Shown in pieces: positions 34,691-41,714 of a DNA stretch of 64,000 bases; the first letter of the stretch is position 1; each line of letters starts with the position of its first letter. Source of the stretch: Schaedlerella arabinosiphila (lineage in GTDB: Bacteria > Bacillota > Clostridia > Lachnospirales > Lachnospiraceae); contig NZ_RHJS01000002.1 of NCBI RefSeq assembly GCF_003885045.1, forward strand, positions 4,891,302 through 4,955,301. The letters are read 5' to 3'. A program made the position numbers and the translations under genes. A model generated the notes under the pieces. The model was not told the DNA's origin and made no database searches. It saw only the letters and a program-made list of their open reading frames with translations.

Positions 34691-35761
34691 TTATTGGATA
34701 AGCTTTTTGATTAAATCTTTTTGGCTTTCCATTTTCTCTAATATCTCGTTTATCGTTTTTTTATCTTCATCAGTAAGTTCCGTTAATGTTCCTAAATTTA
34801 ATTTACTTAATATCTTGGTTATTTGCTTTAAACTATTTTTAAATCCTTCTTTAGAATATACCTGACTTTCCTCTAATGCCACACCTATACTTCTACTATC
34901 TTCCAATTTATCCAATGCTTCTTCATCCATAATAAATTTTGCTAGCACACGAATTTCATCTCTTTTAGTGATAATAGGATCTAACATTTCTCCGCTTTCA
35001 TTTTCATAAGGAACTAGCCATGAAAAAAGTCTTCTCATATTTTCTTTATTTGTAAAAGTATTCAATTCTGTATTCCATTGTAACCACTGTTCTCTAATTT
35101 CCAGTTTTCCCATTATCTCGTAAAAAATCGCAGATAACTTATTGGGTACAAAGTATTCCCCATAATCTGAATCATTTCTAAAAATTTCCAACGCATAATA
35201 CGTATTCAATCGTCTTTTCACTTTTTGAGTCGATATTCCTAAACTTTCGGAAATATCTTTAGGTGACATTTTATGCTTTCTTGCTAAATTCGAAATCAAT
35301 TCAGATTGCTCATAATCTCCCCATTCTTTAATTCCACTAACATGTCGCAATCCCATTAAGATTTCGTAGTCTTTATCATTTACATCATATAAGACACTCT
35401 CTATATTACAAAAAATCTCTGGATCTAACCTTCCAATTTCCATTCCATCGTCATACAATTCCTTTAAAACTTTTAAAGTTGCAACCCTTCTATTTCCTTC
35501 TACTACTACATAAACATTCTTTTTTTCAACTTCCCTAACTATAATATTATCAATTTTAAGGTATCCATTCTCTTTAAAGCTATCTAGCAAATCTTTAATG
35601 TTAGCTGAATTTTCTCCTTTTAACATTTTTAAAACACGTCTTTGAACCATTACATTAGTCACGTTTTTATCTTCTACATATTTATAGCTCTGTTCTCCTC
35701 TAAGTCTATAGTTATTAGGATCAAGCATTAATTTCTCAATAGGAATTTCTATAGTTTTCAT
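34691..35761 (-). CDS. ParB/Srx-fold protein paired with the Mrr-like nuclease
   Basis: 356 residues. The N-terminal domain shows a ParB/Srx fold: IPIEKLMLDPNNYR, LKIDNIIVREVEK, and VVVEGNRRVATLKVLKEL, where EGNRR corresponds to the ParB nucleotide-binding box. A helix-turn-helix follows (ISESLGISTQKVKRRLNTYYAL). The C-terminal ~130 residues are helical with an acidic end. ATG 35761 has AAGGAG. In ParB the box binds CTP, so a nucleotide-switched DNA clamp steering the nuclease is one idea. No parA is present. Confidence 0.7.
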   Translation of the reverse strand: MKTIEIPIEKLMLDPNNYRLRGEQSYKYVEDKNVTNVMVQRRVLKMLKGENSANIKDLLDSFKENGYLKIDNIIVREVEKKNVYVVVEGNRRVATLKVLKELYDDGMEIGRLDPEIFCNIESVLYDVNDKDYEILMGLRHVSGIKEWGDYEQSELISNLARKHKMSPKDISESLGISTQKVKRRLNTYYALEIFRNDSDYGEYFVPNKLSAIFYEIMGKLEIREQWLQWNTELNTFTNKENMRRLFSWLVPYENESGEMLDPIITKRDEIRVLAKFIMDEEALDKLEDSRSIGVALEESQVYSKEGFKNSLKQITKILSKLNLGTLTELTDEDKKTINEILEKMESQKDLIKKLIQ

Positions 35762-35818
35762 GATAATCTCCTTTTTCAATCTCTTCTTATTATTAACGAA
35801 CCTATATAATATATTCAA

Positions 35819-36089
35819 TACATAAATACAAATTACACCTAATTAAAATATATTTTTTACTCTTCAAAAAAATTCAACTAATTTCTTTATCTTCAAATTA
35901 TCCTTTGAAATCTTAAGATAATACAGTTCCTCCATTAAAAGTAGAATTTCTATAAAAACAATTTTATCTTCTAGAATTTCAGGAATTTTTCACTACTTTT
36001 CTAATAGTTTACTTCACACTTGACAATAATGCAATCATATATTGTTTATTATATTCTTTTAATTAACTTTTACATAGTTCCAATCTCCA
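35819..36089. other. AT-rich gap upstream of the ParB-Mrr pair
   Basis: About 270 bases with no gene. It should contain the minus-strand promoter of the pair. Its right edge is the break point of the DUF4317 gene fragment, so it marks the border of the inserted cargo. Confidence 0.4.
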
Positions 36090-36362
36090 CTATGGTCTGT
36101 AGCTACCACATGTTCCCGGTTTCTGTGCTTTCGGCGCGAACTCATATTTCTTCAGATTCTTATTGGCATCAGCAAACGGCACCGTCTTTGCCAGTTTCAG
36201 ATTCTTCGCTCTGTCGGAACCGGACAGCTTCAGGAAATTGGTATTAAAGCTTCCGTCAAACTCCCCCTCCCGGTCTATGTAACACCCGGCCACCCTCGTT
36301 ATGGATGTCCGGGCCGGCGTCATCCGCCTGGTCAGTTCCAGAATGTCTTCCCTATTGATCAT
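36090..36362 (-). pseudogene. N-terminal fragment of a DUF4317 gene
   Basis: The frame starts MINREDILELTRRMTPARTS with GGGAG seven bases upstream. It continues with CYIDREGEFDGSFNTNFL and ends KAQKPGTCGSYRP. The first ~83 residues match my memory of the DUF4317 family, which is normally several times longer; after QKPG the sequence becomes unrelated and stops. The gene was cut by insertion of, or deletion around, the ParB-Mrr cargo. The missing part is not in the window. Confidence 0.7.
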
Positions 36363-36385
36363 TTTGGTCTCCCTCATAAATTAAT

Positions 36386-37441
36386 TTATTCTACAAGTTC
36401 CGGATAAGGCCAGTCCAGAATCCCGCCGAATTCCAGAACATTTTCGTATCCCATATCTGCAAGCTTTTGTGCCGCCTGTTTGCTTCGGTTCCCACTCCGG
36501 CAGTATACCAGAATGTGCTGACCTTTATCCGGCAGTATATCCGGTTCACTTAAAATATCTTCGTTCGGCAGGCATACGGCGTTTTTGATATGTCCGGAAT
36601 CATATTCCTCCTGCGTCCGGACATCCAGAATAATCACATCCTCCTCATTATACATTCTTTTTTTTGCTTCCTGCGGACTAATCTGCTCATAAGTCTTCAT
36701 TGCTTCCTCCTGCTTCTGATCCTTATGAGCTTCCATCATATCCAAAATTGCCTCCACGGTCTGCGCTTGCTGTTTCTCCCGGCTGATCTTGGCAGTATGG
36801 TCGCCCTTTTGCTTCCCATAATTTCCAAACTGTGCATGGTTTCCGCCTTCTATACAGATTTCTGTATAATCTGCAGGCATATACGAATTTCCTTCTTCCA
36901 CCTTCTCCATATTCAGGACACCATCCTCACTTCCATAGAGCGACAGAACAGAAAAAGAATCTGACTTCAGGCTTTTCGTTGGATATGCTGCCAAAAGCAC
37001 CAGACCATTAAGACTCTCCAGATGTCCGGACGCATAGGATGCCGCCATTGCCCCGCCCAGAGAATGCCCGGAGAGATACCAGTGATCGTACCCATAAGAA
37101 TCCATAATCTTTTCAGCTTTATTCTGCCCGAAAAACGCAAGATTACACGGCATCTTGATAAGAAAACAGTCGATTCCCCGCTCTGCCAAATCATTCAATA
37201 ATGGAAGATATGCGGTATATTCCACCTTCGCTCCTGGATAGAAAATCAATGCCGTATCGTTTCCCGATCCATCCAGATATAATCCGTCTGAAATCTCCGT
37301 CACCAATACGGAGTCTTTTTTCTGCAAATATTCCTGTACATTCTCATCTGTATGATAGTAGTCATTTACATACCAGATACCAATGATTGCGATTAAGAGA
37401 AAACCTATTATCGGAATAATTACTCTTTTCTTCCATCTCAT
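36386..37441 (-). CDS. Membrane-anchored alpha/beta hydrolase fused to a rhodanese domain
   Basis: 351 residues. Residues ~8-26 form a membrane anchor. Residues ~50-235 are an alpha/beta hydrolase with nucleophile elbow GHSLGG, a later Asp in YGSEDGVLN and His in GGNHAQFG. Residues ~250-350 are a rhodanese (sulfurtransferase) domain: VIILDVRTQEEYDSGHI and active-site loop VYCRSGNRS with its Cys. The fusion of these two is unusual. It lies just upstream of the broken DUF4317 gene. The reaction cannot be named. Confidence 0.8.
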   Translation of the reverse strand: MRWKKRVIIPIIGFLLIAIIGIWYVNDYYHTDENVQEYLQKKDSVLVTEISDGLYLDGSGNDTALIFYPGAKVEYTAYLPLLNDLAERGIDCFLIKMPCNLAFFGQNKAEKIMDSYGYDHWYLSGHSLGGAMAASYASGHLESLNGLVLLAAYPTKSLKSDSFSVLSLYGSEDGVLNMEKVEEGNSYMPADYTEICIEGGNHAQFGNYGKQKGDHTAKISREKQQAQTVEAILDMMEAHKDQKQEEAMKTYEQISPQEAKKRMYNEEDVIILDVRTQEEYDSGHIKNAVCLPNEDILSEPDILPDKGQHILVYCRSGNRSKQAAQKLADMGYENVLEFGGILDWPYPELVE

Positions 37442-37481
37442 ATTTTCATGCTAATCCTTTCCTGTTCACTTTGTAACTCCA

Positions 37482-37682
37482 TTATTTATATCTGATTACA
37501 GGCACCTGTTTCCACTTTTTCCCGCATTTTCTTCTTTCCAATGCAAAAACCATATCTCCTGTGCGTTCAAAATAACCGATATCCCGTTTCCAGCTCATTC
37601 CGTATTTGCAATGCTTCAGTCCAATAAACTGCTGTTTCATCATTCTTCCGCAATTTGGGAAGATCCTCTTATTGTTTTCCAC
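37482..37682 (-). CDS. Small degenerate zinc-ribbon protein
   Basis: 66 residues, MENNKRIFPNCGRMMKQQFIGLKHCKYGMSW to RRKCGKKWKQVPVIRYK (shortened here). The layout is that of a zinc ribbon, but each knuckle has lost one cysteine: FPNC where CPNC is expected and HCKYG where HCKCG is expected. Metal binding is thus doubtful. Located between the hydrolase and the CxxC membrane protein. Function unknown. Confidence 0.45.
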   Translation of the reverse strand: MENNKRIFPNCGRMMKQQFIGLKHCKYGMSWKRDIGYFERTGDMVFALERRKCGKKWKQVPVIRYK

Positions 37683-37743
37683 TGTATCTTTCCCTTCTGC
37701 ATCTTTCTTCTTATATTATATCCTTCTTTTTTATCCCGCGCAA

Positions 37744-38448
37744 TCATTCCTCCACCTGCTCCCCATTCTCCAGTACCGGTGCATAGATTCCGATGACTTC
37801 CAGTTCGTCTCCGTCCCGTCCATCAATCTGTACATAATAATCCCGGATGTAATGGGAAATGTAATGTTCCTGCAGGGAGTAAAGCTCCAGCGTCTGAAAA
37901 TCCACCAGGCATACATCCTTTGCCCCCAATTCCTTCCCCTCCTCGCTATAACTATCCATGACCTCCAGCAGCTTATCCAGACAGGTCTGGCACAAATGGC
38001 TTTGCACCTTCTTCACGTCAAAGATGCTGTTCTCGCCATATTCTACCGTTACTTCTGAGATACCCCGTTCCGGATTCCGGTCCGTCCGGAAGCTGCAGGC
38101 TCCTTTGGCGCCAACAGTCCAACCGGAACCGCCTCCGCCCATCCCGTCCAGATTCCGGATCTGCATATCCATCACATACCAGTCATTGACACAGATCACT
38201 CCCAAGTCGTCCCTTCCCCGGAACATGCTCATCAGACTCCGGTTATGGTTCCCGCATAGATAACACTCTGCCGGATCCGAAAGCGTGCTGTCTGCCGGAG
38301 GCTGTTCCTGCCTTTCCCATGTCCTCCTTGTTTCCTGTTCTTCAGCCAGGAATTCCTGCCTCTTAAACCCTGCTAAAACTCCTCCAAAATACATCCCTGC
38401 AGTAAAACACAGGATGCCGATTCCAAATACTGTCTTGTTTCTGCTCAT
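37744..38448 (-). CDS. Membrane-anchored protein with CxxC pairs, unknown function
   Basis: 234 residues. One N-terminal membrane helix (VFGIGILCFTAGMYFGGVLAG) is followed by a charged linker and a domain with CYLCGNHN and LCQTCLDKLLEV cysteine pairs that could hold zinc or form a redox site. GGGGSGW and VDFQTLELYSLQEHYISHY are other landmarks. It follows the XRE regulator on the same strand. Family not recognised. Confidence 0.6.
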   Translation of the reverse strand: MSRNKTVFGIGILCFTAGMYFGGVLAGFKRQEFLAEEQETRRTWERQEQPPADSTLSDPAECYLCGNHNRSLMSMFRGRDDLGVICVNDWYVMDMQIRNLDGMGGGGSGWTVGAKGACSFRTDRNPERGISEVTVEYGENSIFDVKKVQSHLCQTCLDKLLEVMDSYSEEGKELGAKDVCLVDFQTLELYSLQEHYISHYIRDYYVQIDGRDGDELEVIGIYAPVLENGEQVEE

Positions 38449-38582
38449 ACTCCCTCCTTGATTCTAATAGATGTAGTCCCAACGCTATCAGAATCAGTAT
38501 AGCAAACATAGACCATATTTTCATCATATACTACTTGATTTCTATATTTTTCCAGTATTATACTGCACATCAATTAAATGTT

Positions 38583-38617
38583 CAAAAAAATAACCCGTAC
38601 ATTTGCACAGGCTATTT
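38583..38617 (-). terminator. Intrinsic terminator after the XRE regulator
   Basis: AATAGCCTGTGCA pairs with TGTACGGGTTATT (G-U pairs allowed) and is followed by seven Ts on the minus strand. Confidence 0.65.
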
Positions 38618-38932
38618 TCTCTCTTCCTCAATTAGAAAGTCCAGAATCCGCAGGATCTTATCCTGTTTCTTATCCGGAAGGCTTTGCAACTTTTCTTCCA
38701 GCTTTGTACACCGCGCCTTCCGCCCGACACGCAGCACGTCCAGCATTACATCATCCGCTGATACTTCCAGGGCATTGATGATTTTGACAAGGGTGGCAAG
38801 CTTCGGTGTTTTCACTTCCCGTTCAATCGCCCCAAGATAGTTCCAGCTGATCCCCACGCGCTCTGCCAGCGCTTCCTGCGTCATTCCTGCCTTCTCCCGG
38901 CATTTCTGGATCCGTTTCCCTAATCCCTGCAT
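38612..38932 (-). CDS. XRE-family helix-turn-helix regulator
   Basis: 106 residues. The helix-turn-helix LGKRIQKCREKAGMTQEALAERVGISWNYLGAIEREVKTPKLATLVKII is split here only by description; it is the classical Cro/C1 form, followed by a ~45-residue C-terminal helix region (KLEEKLQSLPDKKQDKILRILDFLI). ATG 38932 has GGAGG eight bases upstream, so the frame from 38947 is shortened. It points away from the second transfer operon, and its upstream side borders the LytTR-type promoter at 39062, so it may also regulate there. Confidence 0.8.
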   Translation of the reverse strand: MQGLGKRIQKCREKAGMTQEALAERVGISWNYLGAIEREVKTPKLATLVKIINALEVSADDVMLDVLRVGRKARCTKLEEKLQSLPDKKQDKILRILDFLIEEERK

Positions 38933-39061
38933 CTGTTCGACCTCCATTTTCAGCCAACGCTAAAAGCGTGTATACCATTTCTATCAGTATATTTGTTCCC
39001 GGAACCCGCAAACAGTATCCAACAGAGCTTGTACCAACGCTTTTGGAACATGCTATAAAAA

Positions 39062-39130
39062 TGGCACAATAATTTCTTAAACTGGCACGGTTGTGCGATT
39101 TACACCGTAAAAGTCATATGTTAAAATTGA
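39062..39130 (+). promoter_or_regulatory. LytTR-type promoter of the type IV secretion operon
   Basis: TGGCACAA (39062) and TGGCACGG (39083) are 21 bp apart; CATATGTTAAAAT begins at 39115, 32 bp after the second repeat. All spacings equal those of the promoter at 25703-25775, and GTGCGATT/CTGCGATT after the second repeat is also shared. Confidence 0.72.
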
Positions 39131-39157
39131 TATTGTCAAAATTATGTGCAGAAACAG

Positions 39158-39209
39158 CGCAGCAGTATCGGGGGCATTGCCTCATCCCCGGATATTGGCT
39201 GCGTTTTTT
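39158..39209 (+). terminator. First terminator of the secretion-operon leader
   Basis: CGCAGC (39158) pairs with GCTGCG (39198-39203), with an inner stem TATCGGGG/CCCCGGATA, followed by six Ts. It lies about 25 bases after the expected transcription start, as in the first transfer promoter. Confidence 0.8.
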
Positions 39210-39257
39210 GCTGCAGGAGGTGAAAATAGACTTACAACTTCATATGGAACCGTAAGA

Positions 39258-39494
39258 AGCAGCCTGTATTGACCGGACTGCTTTTTTTCATCACAGTATG
39301 CAGGAGAATATGCCAGTGATGCATTCTCAGCACTGCCGGGAAATCCGGCCAGAGGCAGGAAACCTTCCTGAAACAGGAATAACATCCTTTTAATAAAGGA
39401 TGCAGTTTTTCCGTTCCTGATCGAACGGCAGATTGCAGGAATCCTGATTTCAGGTATTAACCATAGGCAGGGCAGACACAAAGTCTCCCTGCCT
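39258..39494 (+). promoter_or_regulatory. Further hairpins of the secretion-operon leader
   Basis: Three more stems follow. AGCAG/CTGCT (39258-39282) is followed by seven Ts. CATCCTTT/AAAGGATG (39383-39402) is followed by a T run at 39405. AGGCAGGG/CCCTGCCT (39465-39494) has no T run. The first gene starts at 39522. A leader with serial terminators suggests processive antitermination or tight insulation. Confidence 0.6.
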
Positions 39495-39521
39495 GATTCA
39501 GAATAAGGAGACAACACTGAT

Positions 39522-39941
39522 ATGAGACAACACAAAGTCAAGGAAACACCGCCGAATCCAAAATCGTTCATGAAACGCTTTCATCGTCCGCATGGTGAAA
39601 AACGCCATATCGACTACATGAAATACCTCTATACGGCGGCCCTGTTATTTACGCTCTTAGCCTGCAGCGTCCAGCCGGTCATAGCGGCAAATGTATGGGA
39701 CAAGGCAAAGGAGATCATGAAAGACGTTTACAACCAGATCGTCCTGATCTCCACCATCGCCGCCGTTGTGACCGCATCCGTTGCTTTGCTGATGATGAAC
39801 TTCTCCAAATCCGGCAAGACCGTGGATGAGTCCCGCGCATGGCTCAAGCGGATCATCATCACCTGGGCCATTTTAAACGGGCTCGGATTCATCATGGCCT
39901 ACATCACCCCGTTCTTTGCGGGTGGTCAGTGGAATGGCTAG
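39522..39941 (+). CDS. VirB2-like pilin/channel subunit
   Basis: 139 residues. A basic N-terminal stretch (~30 residues) is followed by a signal-like helix YLYTAALLFTLLACSVQPVIAAN, then two membrane helices (IVLISTIAAVVTASVALLMM and IIITWAILNGLGFIMAYI). This two-helix mature form is that of VirB2/TrbC-type pilins of Gram-positive conjugation systems. AAGGAG precedes the ATG by about 11 bases. First gene of the secretion operon. Confidence 0.7.
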   Translation: MRQHKVKETPPNPKSFMKRFHRPHGEKRHIDYMKYLYTAALLFTLLACSVQPVIAANVWDKAKEIMKDVYNQIVLISTIAAVVTASVALLMMNFSKSGKTVDESRAWLKRIIITWAILNGLGFIMAYITPFFAGGQWNG

Positions 39942-39962
39942 GATAAGAAGGGAGGCATCCGC

Positions 39963-40673
39963 ATGAAGATCTTAGACGGAATCGTGGAATGGATCGCAGA
40001 GCAGGTTATGAACATCCTGGATCTCATCACCACTTCAGTATTGGGCGCGCTGGGCTGTTCCATGGATACCTTCCTCCGCTACTTCCCGGCAGCCGAGAGC
40101 ATGTACCAGATCTTTCTGGCCCTGGCTATCGGACTCATCCTCTTAAACTGGGTCTGGCAGCTCTTTAAAAATTATTTTGCAGGGGCAGGGGTGGAGGCAG
40201 AGGATCCACTGAAATTATCCATGCGAACCTTCCTCTTCCTGTTTCTGACTTTTTATGCAAAGGATATTGTGGACCTGCTTTTGAATATCGCGGGAACGCC
40301 TTACAGCTGGATCTTGACTGACGACCTGCCCTCCTTAAAGTTTGCAGACTTTAACTCAGTCATTACCGTTATCTTAGGAGTCTGTGCAAACGGGGCGGTG
40401 GCTCTGATTGCTTTAATCCTGGTGCTGATCCTGGCGTGGAATTACATCAAACTCCTCTTTGAAGCGGCGGAACGGTACATCCTTTTAGGGGTTCTGGTTT
40501 TTACGGCTCCGGTTGCCTTTGCCACAGGTGCTTCCCAGTCCACCGGAAACATTTTCAAGAGCTGGTGCCGGATGCTCGGAGGACAGTTCTTCCTATTATT
40601 AATGAACGCCTGGTGTTTGAGGCTGTTCACCTCCATGGTCGGCACCTTCCTTGCGAACCCGCTGTCCATCTGA
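39963..40673 (+). CDS. VirB6/TrbL-like membrane channel protein
   Basis: 236 residues with about six membrane helices, including YQIFLALAIGLILLNWVWQLF, AVALIALILVLILAWNYIKLL and ILLGVLVFTAPVAFATGAS. A run of polytopic helices with a conserved central NxxK/E segment is typical of VirB6/TrbL-like pore proteins. AGGGAGG lies before the ATG. It stands between the pilin-like gene and the next membrane protein, fitting a type IV secretion inner-membrane part. Confidence 0.75.
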   Translation: MKILDGIVEWIAEQVMNILDLITTSVLGALGCSMDTFLRYFPAAESMYQIFLALAIGLILLNWVWQLFKNYFAGAGVEAEDPLKLSMRTFLFLFLTFYAKDIVDLLLNIAGTPYSWILTDDLPSLKFADFNSVITVILGVCANGAVALIALILVLILAWNYIKLLFEAAERYILLGVLVFTAPVAFATGASQSTGNIFKSWCRMLGGQFFLLLMNAWCLRLFTSMVGTFLANPLSI

Positions 40674-40685
40674 TGAAAGGAGAAG

Positions 40686-41714
40686 ATGATGAAACATAAG
40701 AAACAACTATTGTATATAATCCTGCTGGTCGCCTGTATGGTACTGCTTTTCTCCATGCCAGTCTTTGCCTCAGAGCTGACGGAAGCTGATGTCGAGCAGG
40801 CGGTAGCAGACCAGGGAAAGGAAGCCGTGACCGGAAATGTCTTCATCTGGTTCCTGTGCGCCATTGCCTTTCTAAAGGTCAGCCAAAAGATTGACTCCTT
40901 CATGGCAAGCCTCGGCATCAATGTGGGGAATACAGGCGGAAACATGATGGCGGAGCTTCTGATTGCCGGTCGGAGTCTGACCGGGGCCATGCACTTAAAG
41001 GGCGGCGGAAGCAGCGGAGGCAGCGGATACCGGAAATCCGTTTCTCCGGGTGATGCAGCCGTAGGGGGAAATTTCCTGTCTGGCGGGTTCGCCGGGTCTG
41101 TGGGAAGGCAGACCGAACGGAGCGCTGTCAATCATGTGACTGGATATACGGAACACTCCAGTATCGGAAGCGCCATGTACCATTCTTCCTTAAATAAGGG
41201 CGGGGACTTCGCTAACAACGTCATCAGCAACATCGCCCAGGGAGATTACAGCCAGGTCGGCTCCATCAAAGGGGAAGAGGCAGAGAAAGCGTTCATTTCC
41301 TATATGGGCATCAATGCGGGTACAATCCAGCCTAATACAAATCAGACAAATACCGGCCATAATGGAACAAACCAGACTGGTTTCGATTGTGGCGGTACGA
41401 ACCCGGCTGATCCCATCCAGCCAATCCCATCATACACCAACATCGAGATTGGCGGCGGACGGATCACCGGGACAGAAACAAACGCAGATTCCGGGAGCCG
41501 GGATTTTGCACTCTACCACGCTGACCAGTATATGGCTCCCTCACCGGGGACATTCGATACCGTGCAGTCGGTTGACGGCGCTACCTGGTACAAGCAGTAC
41601 GCCCAACCAGCCGTCAATAAAACGCCTTATGAAACGGAGGATGGAAAAGTTGCCTACCACGAATCCATTGTCCAGAAACTTCCGCAGGCTCCTCAGAGAA
41701 AGGAGCGCATCTAA
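40686..41714 (+). CDS. Secretion-operon membrane protein with long polar tail
   Basis: 342 residues. A signal-like helix (LYIILLVACMVLLFSMPVFAS) and one further helix (VFIWFLCAIAFLKVSQKI) are followed by a Gly/Ser-rich segment (GGGSSGGSGYRKS) and a polar, Asn/Thr-rich tail (NTNQTNTGHNGTNQTG). Such proteins recur between the VirB6-like and the peptidoglycan hydrolase genes of Clostridial conjugative elements. No enzyme motif is visible. The stop is followed at once by the TTG start of the next gene. Confidence 0.62.
   Translation: MMKHKKQLLYIILLVACMVLLFSMPVFASELTEADVEQAVADQGKEAVTGNVFIWFLCAIAFLKVSQKIDSFMASLGINVGNTGGNMMAELLIAGRSLTGAMHLKGGGSSGGSGYRKSVSPGDAAVGGNFLSGGFAGSVGRQTERSAVNHVTGYTEHSSIGSAMYHSSLNKGGDFANNVISNIAQGDYSQVGSIKGEEAEKAFISYMGINAGTIQPNTNQTNTGHNGTNQTGFDCGGTNPADPIQPIPSYTNIEIGGGRITGTETNADSGSRDFALYHADQYMAPSPGTFDTVQSVDGATWYKQYAQPAVNKTPYETEDGKVAYHESIVQKLPQAPQRKERI

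Noticed and set aside
40442..41131. A 229-codon minus-strand open frame across the VirB6-like gene
   Set aside because: It is antisense to two well-supported genes and has Ser/Pro/Ala-rich text typical of a shadow frame.
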